Shown: piece by piece, positions 1-7,507 of the stretch
Position numbering within the stretch: position 1 is the first letter of the stretch
Layout: every line of letters begins with the position of its first letter
NCBI GenBank assembly: GCA_902463725.1
Contig: CABQGK010000005.1
Coordinates: 1-64,000 of the forward strand
Reading direction: 5' to 3'
DNA from: an uncultured Sutterella sp.
GTDB lineage: Bacteria > Pseudomonadota > Gammaproteobacteria > Burkholderiales > Burkholderiaceae_F
Length of the DNA stretch: 64,000 bases
Translations under genes and position numbers: made by a program
The notes under the pieces: model-generated
Seen by the model: the letters and a program-made list of their open reading frames with translations, nothing else
Told to the model about the DNA's origin: nothing
Databases searched by the model: none

Positions 1-53
1 GCCGGCTCCTCTCGGGACTTTCACCCGTTAGAACATGCTCATGCCGAGCACAC
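1..53 (-). mobile_element. Possible 5' end of a group II intron, cut by the window edge
   Basis: Read on the minus strand, the segment starts at position 53 with GTGTG, which fits the GUGYG 5' boundary of bacterial group II introns. Two short hairpins follow: arms TGCTC/GAGCA, then CGGG/CCCG around TGAAAGT. The phrase GGGTGAAAGTCCC is one I associate with domain I of bacterial group II introns; this is recollection, not a search. The boundary lies just past the stem-loop at 62-88, the kind of site that class C introns use. Only 53 bases are visible and no reverse transcriptase can be seen. The alternative is the 3' end of a plus-strand RNA that stops at the 62-93 terminator; 6S RNA often neighbours fau. 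Confidence 0.4.
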
Positions 54-61
54 AATCAGTG

Positions 62-93
62 AGGCCTGCACCACATTGGCGCAGGCCTTTCTT
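62..93 (+). terminator. Intrinsic terminator
   Basis: Eight-base arms AGGCCTGC/GCAGGCCT enclose an 11-base loop and are followed on the plus strand by TTTCTT. It would end a plus-strand transcript entering from the left edge. The same stem lies 45 bases past the fau stop on the minus strand, so it may act in both directions, although there is no T-run on that side. Confidence 0.6.
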
Positions 94-132
94 CTGTGCG
101 AAGCGCTGTACTTGTGTTGCTACTCCTACCCA

Positions 133-681
133 TCAAAAATAGCGCACTCTTGACTCGGTCACAATCCAGTGCATCGGCAGATCGAATGGCTCAAAAAGCG
201 TCGCAGGCACAACGAGCTCTTCAAACGCCAATCCAATGGCGCGGATGTTGGGATGATCAGACATCCAGCGATCAAAGTAACCACCCCCGTTACCTAGACG
301 CCAACCCTCAGTGGAGTACCCCACACAAGGCGCAACCACGACCTCAGGCACGCATTCTTCCCCTATTGACGCCGTAATACCCGCAGTATCCTTCACTAAG
401 GGGCTTTCACTTGACCAAAGCCTGTAACACATCGAGCGAGTTTCTTTATAGACAAAAGGAAGCGCAAGTTGCACGCCACGCCTCTCTGCCCACTGCAGTA
501 GCGCTGGCGCCACATCAACCTCTCCCCGCATCGCCGAATAAAGTCCTACGCTACGAGGATTAATCTCGACGAGCAGCGTGCATAGACGTTCAATCATCTG
601 CTCGGAGCGACCTCGCTCCTGCACTAATCGAAGTCGCTCTTGCCGGCAGTATTGCCGCCAGTGTTTCTTATCATTCATCAT
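133..681 (-). CDS. fau: 5-formyltetrahydrofolate cyclo-ligase
   Basis: ATP-dependent cytosolic enzyme that converts 5-formyl-THF to 5,10-methenyl-THF and so recycles a folate dead end. The family signature GNGGGYFDRW, which forms the nucleotide/folate-binding loop, is present in the C-terminal half. I chose the ATG at 681, which gives 182 residues, the usual family length. A GTG at 744 would add 21 residues (MLVTYGEVRSGDRK...) that do not look like family sequence. There is no clear Shine-Dalgarno sequence before 681. It is divergent from slt with about 180 bases between the starts, which should hold both promoters. Fau genes often lie next to 6S RNA; that RNA is not recognisable here. Confidence 0.9.
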   Translation of the reverse strand: MMNDKKHWRQYCRQERLRLVQERGRSEQMIERLCTLLVEINPRSVGLYSAMRGEVDVAPALLQWAERRGVQLALPFVYKETRSMCYRLWSSESPLVKDTAGITASIGEECVPEVVVAPCVGYSTEGWRLGNGGGYFDRWMSDHPNIRAIGLAFEELVVPATLFEPFDLPMHWIVTESRVRYF

Positions 682-862
682 CAATAGTTTTATTACGCAA
701 GGCTTTCTATCGCCGCTACGAACCTCTCCATAAGTCACCAGCACACGATTCTATGGGTCTTCACCATGATCTCTAATCGATATTGTGCGTCAAAGACGTG
801 TTCACGGTTTAAAATTTTTGTGGCACACGGCATTGACACAAAACACCATCCGCTCTCACGGT

Positions 863-3010
863 ATGCACAACACCAAATTTCTATCCACTGCAGTTGCTAG
901 CGTACTGGCCTTGATCTCGACAAAGGTTCTCTGCTCAGTACAAACTCTCGATGTACAACCCTCTGTCACGGCAACGACATCCGTTGTCGGACCCCCCCCC
1001 ATTGCAACGCTAAATAACGGTGCAACGGCTCCTACTGGCGTTGTACTTGAAACACGAACCCAAGGTGACAACGATGATATTCTTGAACGTGCCCTACTTC
1101 CCCCTGTACGCTCTGCTGAGGATGACCGCTTTCTTGACGCATGGAAGCTAGCCCAGAAAGGTCAATGGGACAAACTGAATGCACAAATCTCAACGCTTGA
1201 AGGGTACCCGCTACTTGACTATTTGAAGCTTGCAAGCATGAACGGAGCGCTCAAACGTACACCGTCGGACAATGCCCTTCAACAAGATTACGAACGCTTT
1301 ATTGCTGCTCACAAGGGCGACTATCTCGCTGAACGCGCCACAAGCGACCTGCTCATGATCGCCGCTCGCGCTATGACACAAGGGCAGTTCAACCGCCTCT
1401 ACAAAACGCTTGCATGGAATAAAGAAGAGCCTCCCATCCTTGCTGCGTGGTTCATCTTTAACGCCAGCCGTCAAAACTTATCTCAACGGTTCGCCTTTTA
1501 TAGAGACACCAACTACCGAGGAGAATTCCTAGAGCCCCTCGGCAACTCGATCGGTGCCAGTACGAAAAACTGGCCTTGGACCAAACTGTTAATCGCGCTA
1601 CAGAAGCAACGTTGGCAAGACGCGACCGCCACCCTCAAGAACGTGGACAAGAAGACGCTACCAACAAGCGCTAAAGACTTAACGACGATGCTCAAAAACC
1701 CGGCTGGTTGGGTAAAAAAGAATGAAGCAAAGTTGAGCAACAATCCTAGGCTCGCCTTGCTCTATGCCCTCAGAATAGCCCCTGCCAATAGTGAAGGAGC
1801 AGCCGAAGTGATATCCGTGGTTTCCGATAAACTTCCTCGCGACGAACGTAATATGGTGTGGGCAACGATCGGCTATCACGGCGCCACAGACCTATCGGCA
1901 AACGCCTCGGCATGGTTCAGTCATGTCACGGGCAATATTGACGACAATGCGCTCTTGGTCCAAAGTGACATAAAACTCAGCTGGGCGATTCGTGCAGCGC
2001 TTTGGTCACAAAAGTGGGAAGAAGTCGAGCGTCTAACTAGAAAACTCCCTGAGAGTATGCAGTCGGATGAAACTTGGATCTACTGGCGTGCTCGTGCTCT
2101 CAGTGCCCTCAATCAACCGGAACGTGCTCAGCCTCTCTATCGTAGCATCGCCTCATCGACGTCCTTCTACGGGAAACTGGCGGCAGACATGCTCAACGTT
2201 GCTTATTTTCTGCCGCAAGCTGGTACGGTCGTACTGCCTGCAGTCACAGAACAGCGCTGGCAGCAAACGCCCTCCATCGCTCGTGCCGAAACCTTCTACC
2301 GACTCGAGCTTTACTTCATGGGACACCGCGAATGGAACTGGGCTATGCGAGATCTCAGTAGCCCTGAGCTGAATCAGCTGGCAGAGTATGCAAAATCCCG
2401 TGCGCTCTTACACCGCATGATTAACACTGCGCAGCGCGTCAATCCTAGTGAGCAACGACTTGAGCACCTTTTCCCTATGCCTCATCGCCAGCAATTTGAA
2501 CCCATCGCTGAGCAGCAAGGCACACCGCTAGCATGGGTTTACGGCGTCATTCGCCAAGAATCCCGCTTCATGCCAAGTGTTACCTCGTCGGCAGGAGCAC
2601 AAGGACTCATGCAGATCATGCCAAAAACCGCACGGTGGCTCACCCGAAAGCTATCACTACCAGCATTGTCCTCAACAGCGGATCTTCACGATTTGAATAC
2701 TAACGTCATGCTTGGTAGCGCCTTTCTTAATATGTTGCGTAGCGATCTTGCTGACAGCTACGTACTCGCAACTGCGGCTTACAATGCGGGACCAGGAAGA
2801 GCCCGCAAGTGGCGTTCCATGCTCGCTAACCCAATTGAAGGGGCGATTTTCATCGAGTGCATTCCCTTCAATGAAACACGCGACTATGTCAAAAATGTCA
2901 TGGCCAATACGCATACATTTTTCTTGCTCGATGGCCACAGCAAGACCAACTTCACACAGCTGATCAGCAGCATTGAGCCCAACGCGGATCTCAATACCGA
3001 TTTACCGTAG
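863..3010 (+). CDS. slt: Soluble lytic murein transglycosylase
   Basis: Periplasmic enzyme that cleaves the MurNAc-GlcNAc bond of peptidoglycan to give 1,6-anhydro muropeptides. The ATG at 863 starts a good signal peptide (MHNTKFLSTAVASVLALIST), so I prefer it to an in-frame GTG at 785 whose 26 extra residues hide the signal. The first ~500 residues are helical repeats like the superhelical U-domain of Slt70. The catalytic domain follows, with Glu566 in RQESRF, then AQGLMQIMP and AAYNAGPGR. The length of 715 residues is normal. A run of nine C at 992-1000 encodes Pro44-46 just after the signal peptide. cca follows 19 bases downstream and is probably co-transcribed. Confidence 0.92.
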   Translation: MHNTKFLSTAVASVLALISTKVLCSVQTLDVQPSVTATTSVVGPPPIATLNNGATAPTGVVLETRTQGDNDDILERALLPPVRSAEDDRFLDAWKLAQKGQWDKLNAQISTLEGYPLLDYLKLASMNGALKRTPSDNALQQDYERFIAAHKGDYLAERATSDLLMIAARAMTQGQFNRLYKTLAWNKEEPPILAAWFIFNASRQNLSQRFAFYRDTNYRGEFLEPLGNSIGASTKNWPWTKLLIALQKQRWQDATATLKNVDKKTLPTSAKDLTTMLKNPAGWVKKNEAKLSNNPRLALLYALRIAPANSEGAAEVISVVSDKLPRDERNMVWATIGYHGATDLSANASAWFSHVTGNIDDNALLVQSDIKLSWAIRAALWSQKWEEVERLTRKLPESMQSDETWIYWRARALSALNQPERAQPLYRSIASSTSFYGKLAADMLNVAYFLPQAGTVVLPAVTEQRWQQTPSIARAETFYRLELYFMGHREWNWAMRDLSSPELNQLAEYAKSRALLHRMINTAQRVNPSEQRLEHLFPMPHRQQFEPIAEQQGTPLAWVYGVIRQESRFMPSVTSSAGAQGLMQIMPKTARWLTRKLSLPALSSTADLHDLNTNVMLGSAFLNMLRSDLADSYVLATAAYNAGPGRARKWRSMLANPIEGAIFIECIPFNETRDYVKNVMANTHTFFLLDGHSKTNFTQLISSIEPNADLNTDLP

Positions 3011-3029
3011 TTCCAGGAGATGCACAGAC

Positions 3030-4148
3030 ATGCAAATCTATTTGGTGGGGGGATATGTCCGCGACAAACTGCTCAAAGCAGCTGGTTTCCCTGTGGAACC
3101 TAGTGATCGTGATTGGGTTGTTGTCGGTAGCACGCCAGCAGAGATGATTGCCGCTAAGTTTCTGCCAGTTGGCAAAGATTTTCCTGTCTTTCTACACCCC
3201 AAGACGCACGAAGAGTATGCACTAGCTCGCACCGAAAGAAAGACGGGACGAGGCTACCATGGCTTTGCCTTTTATGCTGCCCCTGATGTCACCCTTGAGG
3301 AGGATTTGCGCCGTCGGGATCTCACCATCAATGCCATCGCGGAAGATCAAAACGGCAAGCTTATTGATCCTTATGGGGGCGTGGCGGATTTAACGGCAGG
3401 AATTCTAAGACATGTCAGCAACGCTTTCGCTGAAGACCCCGTGCGTATCCTACGAGTTGCCCGTTTTTCAGCGCGTTACCCGACTTTCTCTATTGCCCCT
3501 CAGACCGCACTTTTGATGAAAGAGATGGTCTCCTCGGGAGAAGCTGATGCACTCGTCGCAGAACGCATTTGGGCCGAGTTTAGTAAAGGGCTGCTCTCAA
3601 CGGCACCTCTACGTATGGTTGAAGTGCTAAAAAACTGCGGACTCTGGGAAAAGCTCTTTCCAAACCTTCCTAGCGTGCAACAACTGGCTCGTGCCCAATC
3701 ACAACCCTACTGGCAAACCCTTGGACTAGAAGAGCGCGTGGCGCTGCTACTCGCTGATGCACCAAAACGTAGCGACGTTTCCAACATGCTCCATGCGCTA
3801 CGCGCTCCAGTGCTGGTGACACAATTTGCAGAACTCTTCCACGAGGTACTGCGGAAAACGGTTGATTTCAGCAATGTAGAGCATCTCTGTACACTCTTTA
3901 TGCAGACCGATGCGCTACGACGCCCAAAACGCTTTGAGCAGCTATGTAGCCTGATGACTCACGTCACCGCATCCGAGCAATGGAAATGCCAACAGCTTTT
4001 CGCCGCGTGGCGCGACATTGATGCTCGATCGGTGGCAAGCGCTCAAACGAACCCTAAACTCATTGCTAGCGCTATTCTGGCCACACGAAAAGCGGCTCTA
4101 TCCGAAGCGCTTCAGAAGATCGCTAAAACAGACGTCCAACAATCATGA
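3030..4148 (+). CDS. cca: CCA-adding enzyme (tRNA nucleotidyltransferase)
   Basis: Adds or repairs the 3' CCA of tRNAs. Class II nucleotidyltransferase motifs are in order: LVGGYVRDKLL at residues 4-14, the metal-binding pair in PSDRDW, RRDLTINA, and DPVRILRVARF in the neck. The ATG at 3030 follows CAGGAGA. Upstream codons in the same frame overlap slt and do not resemble the family. At 372 residues it is about 40 shorter than E. coli Cca. The region where multifunctional Cca proteins carry the HD phosphohydrolase motif (CHDLGKG, HHGH) aligns here with LEERVALLLADAP and has no His-Asp pair. The C-terminal tail (RRPKRFEQL) is still Cca-like. It overlaps the convergent DUF2905 gene by 26 bases. 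Confidence 0.9.
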   Translation: MQIYLVGGYVRDKLLKAAGFPVEPSDRDWVVVGSTPAEMIAAKFLPVGKDFPVFLHPKTHEEYALARTERKTGRGYHGFAFYAAPDVTLEEDLRRRDLTINAIAEDQNGKLIDPYGGVADLTAGILRHVSNAFAEDPVRILRVARFSARYPTFSIAPQTALLMKEMVSSGEADALVAERIWAEFSKGLLSTAPLRMVEVLKNCGLWEKLFPNLPSVQQLARAQSQPYWQTLGLEERVALLLADAPKRSDVSNMLHALRAPVLVTQFAELFHEVLRKTVDFSNVEHLCTLFMQTDALRRPKRFEQLCSLMTHVTASEQWKCQQLFAAWRDIDARSVASAQTNPKLIASAILATRKAALSEALQKIAKTDVQQS

Positions 4149-4314
4149 CAATGGCAGCTAATAGCACGGTACTCATGAGAGGAATTTCAATCTCATGACC
4201 CCGTATGGAGAAATGAATATCCCCAGGTAAGCGCCCTAATCCCCAACGTCTCAGCGTGGGGATGAAGCTCAGTACAACAATGAGCAAGACAAAGATGGCA
4301 AGAAACCAACGCAT
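4123..4314 (-). CDS. DUF2905 family small membrane protein
   Basis: A 63-residue protein with two hydrophobic helices (about residues 2-18 and 46-62) flanking a conserved loop, GRLPGDIHF. This architecture matches DUF2905, a family of unknown function. The ATG at 4314 follows AGAGGAG at good spacing. An in-frame start at 4347 lacks a ribosome site. Its 3' end overlaps that of cca on the other strand. It is divergent from folB. Confidence 0.8.
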   Translation of the reverse strand: MRWFLAIFVLLIVVLSFIPTLRRWGLGRLPGDIHFSIRGHEIEIPLMSTVLLAAIVMIVGRLF

Positions 4315-4399
4315 GGGCGCATTCTCCTCTAGGGCAATCTCCCGCAATGCACAAGCATTTGTGATACTTTACCGCAGTTGAACGTTTAATAAATACATC

Positions 4400-4810
4400 A
4401 TGTCCGACTCTCTTCTTTGGCGCCTACGTACACATTGCCGACGGCTCTTCATTCGTGATTTAAACATCCACTGTTCCATCGGTGTTTATGAACACGAACA
4501 CAAGGCACTACAGCCCGTTCTTCTCAACTGTGACGTTTGGATTCTTACCCACACACAGCAAAGTGTAGATGACAGCCTAGATGACGTCCTCGACTATACA
4601 CTCCTTGTACAAACCATTAAAACTCAGGCACTCGCTGGTCATACCGAACTACAGGAAACCCTCGTTGACAACATCGCCACGAAGCTACTGAGTTATCCCC
4701 AAATTGTTATGCTCCGCCTTAGCACCGAAAAACCTCACGCCTACGAAGAAGCTAGGGGCATAGGTGTCGAAATTTGGCGCGAGGGCCTCGCCTTTAATCG
4801 TCTCCCCTAA
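4400..4810 (+). CDS. folB: Dihydroneopterin aldolase (FolB)
   Basis: Cleaves 7,8-dihydroneopterin to 6-hydroxymethyl-dihydropterin and glycolaldehyde in folate synthesis. Family landmarks are IRDLNIHCSIGVYEHE near residues 18-33, DYTLLVQTI in the middle and EKPHAYEEARGIGVEI near the C-terminus; the Lys of EKPHA matches the catalytic lysine. The N-terminus is about 15 residues longer than in E. coli FolB. No strong ribosome site is seen before 4400. ttcA starts 14 bases downstream, a folB-ttcA pair that I know from other Burkholderiales. Confidence 0.85.
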   Translation: MSDSLLWRLRTHCRRLFIRDLNIHCSIGVYEHEHKALQPVLLNCDVWILTHTQQSVDDSLDDVLDYTLLVQTIKTQALAGHTELQETLVDNIATKLLSYPQIVMLRLSTEKPHAYEEARGIGVEIWREGLAFNRLP

Positions 4811-4824
4811 CCCGCTGTTTTGCT

Positions 4825-5772
4825 ATGACTATTGATATTCCTGTCGTACCCAAGAGCCTCCAGAGTGACGAGGCCACTGCCGAGCTGGTTCCGCATTCGG
4901 AGTCTGACCTTGATGCCACCCAAGACGGCAACCAAACCAACAAACCCAAAAAAGAAAAGAAAAGCGTTTCCGTCAAAAAGCTTGAGAAGCGTGTTGTACG
5001 CCTTACCGCTCAAGCAATCACGGACTTCAACATGATTGAGGACGGTGATAAGGTATTGGTCGCTATGAGCGGTGGGAAAGATAGTTTTGTATTGCTTGAT
5101 ACACTCAAAACACTCGCTGCTCGAGCACCCATTCACTTTGAGCTACTTGCCGTCAACATTGATCAGCACATTCCGAATTTCCCTAGAGAGGTCCTAGCTT
5201 CCTACCTTCAAAGCACAGGCGTGCCCTACCATATAGAAGATCAAGACACATTTAAGATCGTCGAACGTGTTATTCCTGACGGCCGCAATATCTGCTCACT
5301 ATGCGCCCGCCTGCGGCGCGGCATACTCTACCGGGTGGCGCGTGAGCACGGTTGTACAAAAATCGCACTAGGCCACCACATGGACGATATTGTCGGCACG
5401 CTACTTCTCAATCTTTTCTATGGTGGACGCATGAAAGGCATGCCTCCCATCCTTCGTAGCGACGACGGACGCAACACTGTTATCCGACCGCTAACCTATG
5501 TTCGCGAGTATGAAACCGAACGCCTATCCAAAATCCGAGGCTATCCAACAACGGCCAAAGGCATCTGTGGTAAAGGGGAAAACCTGAAACGGCAAGAAAT
5601 CAAAGCACTGATTCGTCAATGGGATCGTGAGTTTCCAGGTCGCATCTACAACCTGTTCATGAGTATGCAACGTGTCGCACCATCACACCTCATGGATAAG
5701 AGCCTCTATGATTTTCGGACGTTTACACACCTTTTACCCACTGCCCTGACTGCGGATGGCGATGAAGAATGA
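4825..5772 (+). CDS. ttcA: tRNA 2-thiocytidine(32) synthetase TtcA
   Basis: Iron-sulfur enzyme that thiolates C32 of certain tRNAs, using ATP. The PP-loop SGGKDS begins at Ser82. The three cluster cysteines expected from E. coli TtcA are present as Cys157 and Cys160 (CSLC) and Cys248 in GICGKGENLKRQ. The first ~50 residues are a charged, Lys-rich extension (KPKKEKKSVSVKK) not found in short TtcA proteins. It is the second gene of the folB-ttcA pair. Confidence 0.93.
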   Translation: MTIDIPVVPKSLQSDEATAELVPHSESDLDATQDGNQTNKPKKEKKSVSVKKLEKRVVRLTAQAITDFNMIEDGDKVLVAMSGGKDSFVLLDTLKTLAARAPIHFELLAVNIDQHIPNFPREVLASYLQSTGVPYHIEDQDTFKIVERVIPDGRNICSLCARLRRGILYRVAREHGCTKIALGHHMDDIVGTLLLNLFYGGRMKGMPPILRSDDGRNTVIRPLTYVREYETERLSKIRGYPTTAKGICGKGENLKRQEIKALIRQWDREFPGRIYNLFMSMQRVAPSHLMDKSLYDFRTFTHLLPTALTADGDEE

Positions 5773-5894
5773 AGACGCTTTAGGATGCGCTTTCTGTTAT
5801 CGTCTGACACGCAAGCCCGAGCAAATTTTGCTAGTCTAACCACAACAACACAAAGAGAATAATGCGGCAGTTTCTGCTAGCGACCCTCTTTGGA

Positions 5895-5920
5895 GCGGAG
5901 TACTCTATGAGAGACTCCGC
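5895..5920 (+). other. Hairpin in the leader of the CBS-domain gene
   Basis: Arms GCGGAGT/ACTCCGC extend inward, past one bulged A, into CTCT/AGAG around an ATG loop. A ten-base palindrome, GGTGATCACC, follows at 5923-5932, and the start codon of the next gene lies at 5954. There is no T-run, so this is not a plain terminator. It may shape the 5' untranslated region; its function is unknown. Confidence 0.4.
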
Positions 5921-5953
5921 TTGGTGATCACCGATTTGTTTGAAAGGAAAACC

Positions 5954-6412
5954 ATGCGAACTCGCTCCATGAAAGTTATCGACATGGCGGTGCACGACGT
6001 CGCCACGATTACTGCGGACAAGACCATCACCGAATGTGCTACGCAAATGCGCGCAGAACACGTCGGTAGTTTGGTCATCATTGATGATGCGAAAACGCCA
6101 ATTGGAATGATCACTGATCGTGACATTACCATTCAGGTGGTCGCCCGCCACCTGAATCCAGATACGGTTACGGTTGGCGACGTCATGACAAAACCCGTTG
6201 TCACAGCCAAAATCAATGAGAGTATGGTTGTCGCACTGGCTCGTATGCGTGAGTTTGGTATACGCCGGCTTCCTATTGTTGACGAAGAAAATAAACTCGT
6301 CGGCGTGATTTCTAACTCCAATCTCGTCGAAGAGTTGTCATCACTTCTCGAAGGGCTTGTGCGCAACATTCACTCCTCCAAAGCGAGAGAGGTGGCATTG
6401 CGTTCAGATTAA
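5954..6412 (+). CDS. Tandem CBS-domain protein
   Basis: A 152-residue cytosolic protein made of two CBS motifs (about residues 10-65 and 75-130). Both end in the typical GMITDRDI and GVISNSNLV blocks. Paired CBS domains bind adenine nucleotides (AMP, ATP or SAM) and act as sensors. No catalytic domain is attached, so the partner is unknown. The ATG at 5954 follows GAAAGGAAAACC; an in-frame codon at 5921 falls inside the leader hairpin region. It stands alone: ttcA ends 181 bases upstream and rsmI converges from the right. Confidence 0.85.
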   Translation: MRTRSMKVIDMAVHDVATITADKTITECATQMRAEHVGSLVIIDDAKTPIGMITDRDITIQVVARHLNPDTVTVGDVMTKPVVTAKINESMVVALARMREFGIRRLPIVDEENKLVGVISNSNLVEELSSLLEGLVRNIHSSKAREVALRSD

Positions 6413-6434
6413 GGCCGTTATTCTTTATGCTTAA

Positions 6435-6473
6435 GGGACGGCAAAATTCGCTACTTTTCCACGAAGCCGTCCC
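6435..6473. terminator. Stem-loop between convergent genes, terminator-like
   Basis: Eight-base arms GGGACGGC/GCCGTCCC enclose a 23-base loop, 22 bases after the stop of the CBS gene. There is no good T-run on either side, so termination is only likely from its position between convergent genes. Confidence 0.35.
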
Positions 6474-6544
6474 TCACCATCATCAACACAACATTCCTCT
6501 CTCTGCGCACCTTGTAAGGTGACCTTCCTTGACCTTGTATGCTG

Positions 6545-6560
6545 TGTTTCACGTGAAACA
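6545..6560. other. parS: parS centromere site (ParB-binding)
   Basis: TGTTTCACGTGAAACA is a perfect 16-base palindrome, identical to the chromosomal parS consensus bound by ParB in most bacteria. It is intergenic, between the CBS gene and rsmI. parS sites usually cluster near the replication origin, so this suggests an origin-proximal position. parA and parB are not in the window, and I found no second perfect copy. Confidence 0.85.
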
Positions 6561-6597
6561 TTCACCCATGCGGTCAGTGCCATCTGTTTGCTCGCCA

Positions 6598-7506
6598 CTA
6601 TGATTCCTTCTGACTCATGATCCATTCGTAGACATCACTTCGAGGCAAACCGGTCACCTTTGCTGCGACCGCAGCAAGTTTCGAGGCAGGCACAAGTGGC
6701 ATGAGACCAATCAACCAAGCTCTCTGCTCCTCCGTCAACTCGATGCCTGTCGCTGGCTGAGTGCTGGCACCAACAAGTACAGCATATTCCCCCTTTGGAA
6801 GCATTTCTGCCGCCCATGCGGCAAGCTCGGCGCCTTTCAGATAAGAGAACTCCTCAAACTTCTTGGTAAGTTCTCGAGCAATGACAACCTCTCGGTCTGG
6901 TTGAATATACGTAGCAAGATCCAACAACAGTTCACGGACACGATGAGGGGCCTCATAAAGAACAAAGGCTTCACCACGCCCTAGCCATTTTTGCAGCGCT
7001 TCACCTCTAGCCTTAGTTTGAGGCGGGACGAACCCGACGAAAGAAAACCCAGCGCTTTCAAGGCCAGATGCCGAGAGCGCTGTGATCACCGCCGAAGCTC
7101 CCGGCACGGGTATCACACGATACCCAGCTGCCGCAACCAGTTTCGCCACTTTGGCACCAGGATCTGAAACCGATGGCGTTCCAGCATCAGTAACCAGTGC
7201 AATTCTTTGCCCCTGCGCCAGCATAGCGATCAGCTTCTCAGCGCCCTCGTGTTCATTATGTTCACGCACAGAAAGAAGCTTGCTACTGATGCCGTACTTT
7301 TCTAGTAATTTCTTAGTTTCTCTCGTGTCCTCCGCCGCAATACAATCAACTTTGCTTAAAATCCAAAGAGCACGCAACGTAATGTCGCCTAGATTTCCTA
7401 TCGGCAGTCCAACCATATACAAACTGCCACTAGGGCACTCCTGCATAGGAAGTCCTGAAATCTGGAACAAAGAATCTGAAATTAATTTCTCATTTGGGGA
7501 ACTCAT
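6598..7506 (-). CDS. rsmI: 16S rRNA (cytidine1402-2'-O)-methyltransferase RsmI
   Basis: SAM-dependent enzyme that methylates the ribose of C1402 in the ribosomal P site. The tetrapyrrole-methylase fold is clear: LYMVGLPIGNLGDITLRA near residue 30, AEDTRETKKLL, VTDAGTPSVSDPG and PVPGASAVITALSASGL. The length of 302 residues is slightly above the usual ~285 because of about 25 extra N-terminal residues. The start at 7506 follows AAGGTGAG on the minus strand and lies one base from the start of the divergent gene. The rsmI/lpoA divergent pair is also found in E. coli. Confidence 0.93.
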   Translation of the reverse strand: MSSPNEKLISDSLFQISGLPMQECPSGSLYMVGLPIGNLGDITLRALWILSKVDCIAAEDTRETKKLLEKYGISSKLLSVREHNEHEGAEKLIAMLAQGQRIALVTDAGTPSVSDPGAKVAKLVAAAGYRVIPVPGASAVITALSASGLESAGFSFVGFVPPQTKARGEALQKWLGRGEAFVLYEAPHRVRELLLDLATYIQPDREVVIARELTKKFEEFSYLKGAELAAWAAEMLPKGEYAVLVGASTQPATGIELTEEQRAWLIGLMPLVPASKLAAVAAKVTGLPRSDVYEWIMSQKES

Positions 7507-7507
7507 T

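Noticed and set aside
1..93. 6S RNA on the plus strand
   Set aside because: Position beside fau and the terminator fit, but I cannot see the closing stem or the conserved bubble in the visible bases, so it is only mentioned as an alternative.
7082..7507. Long plus-strand N-terminal extension of the LpoA-like gene
   Set aside because: It is antisense to rsmI and its translation has no signal peptide or family match; the signal peptide starts at the GTG at 7508.
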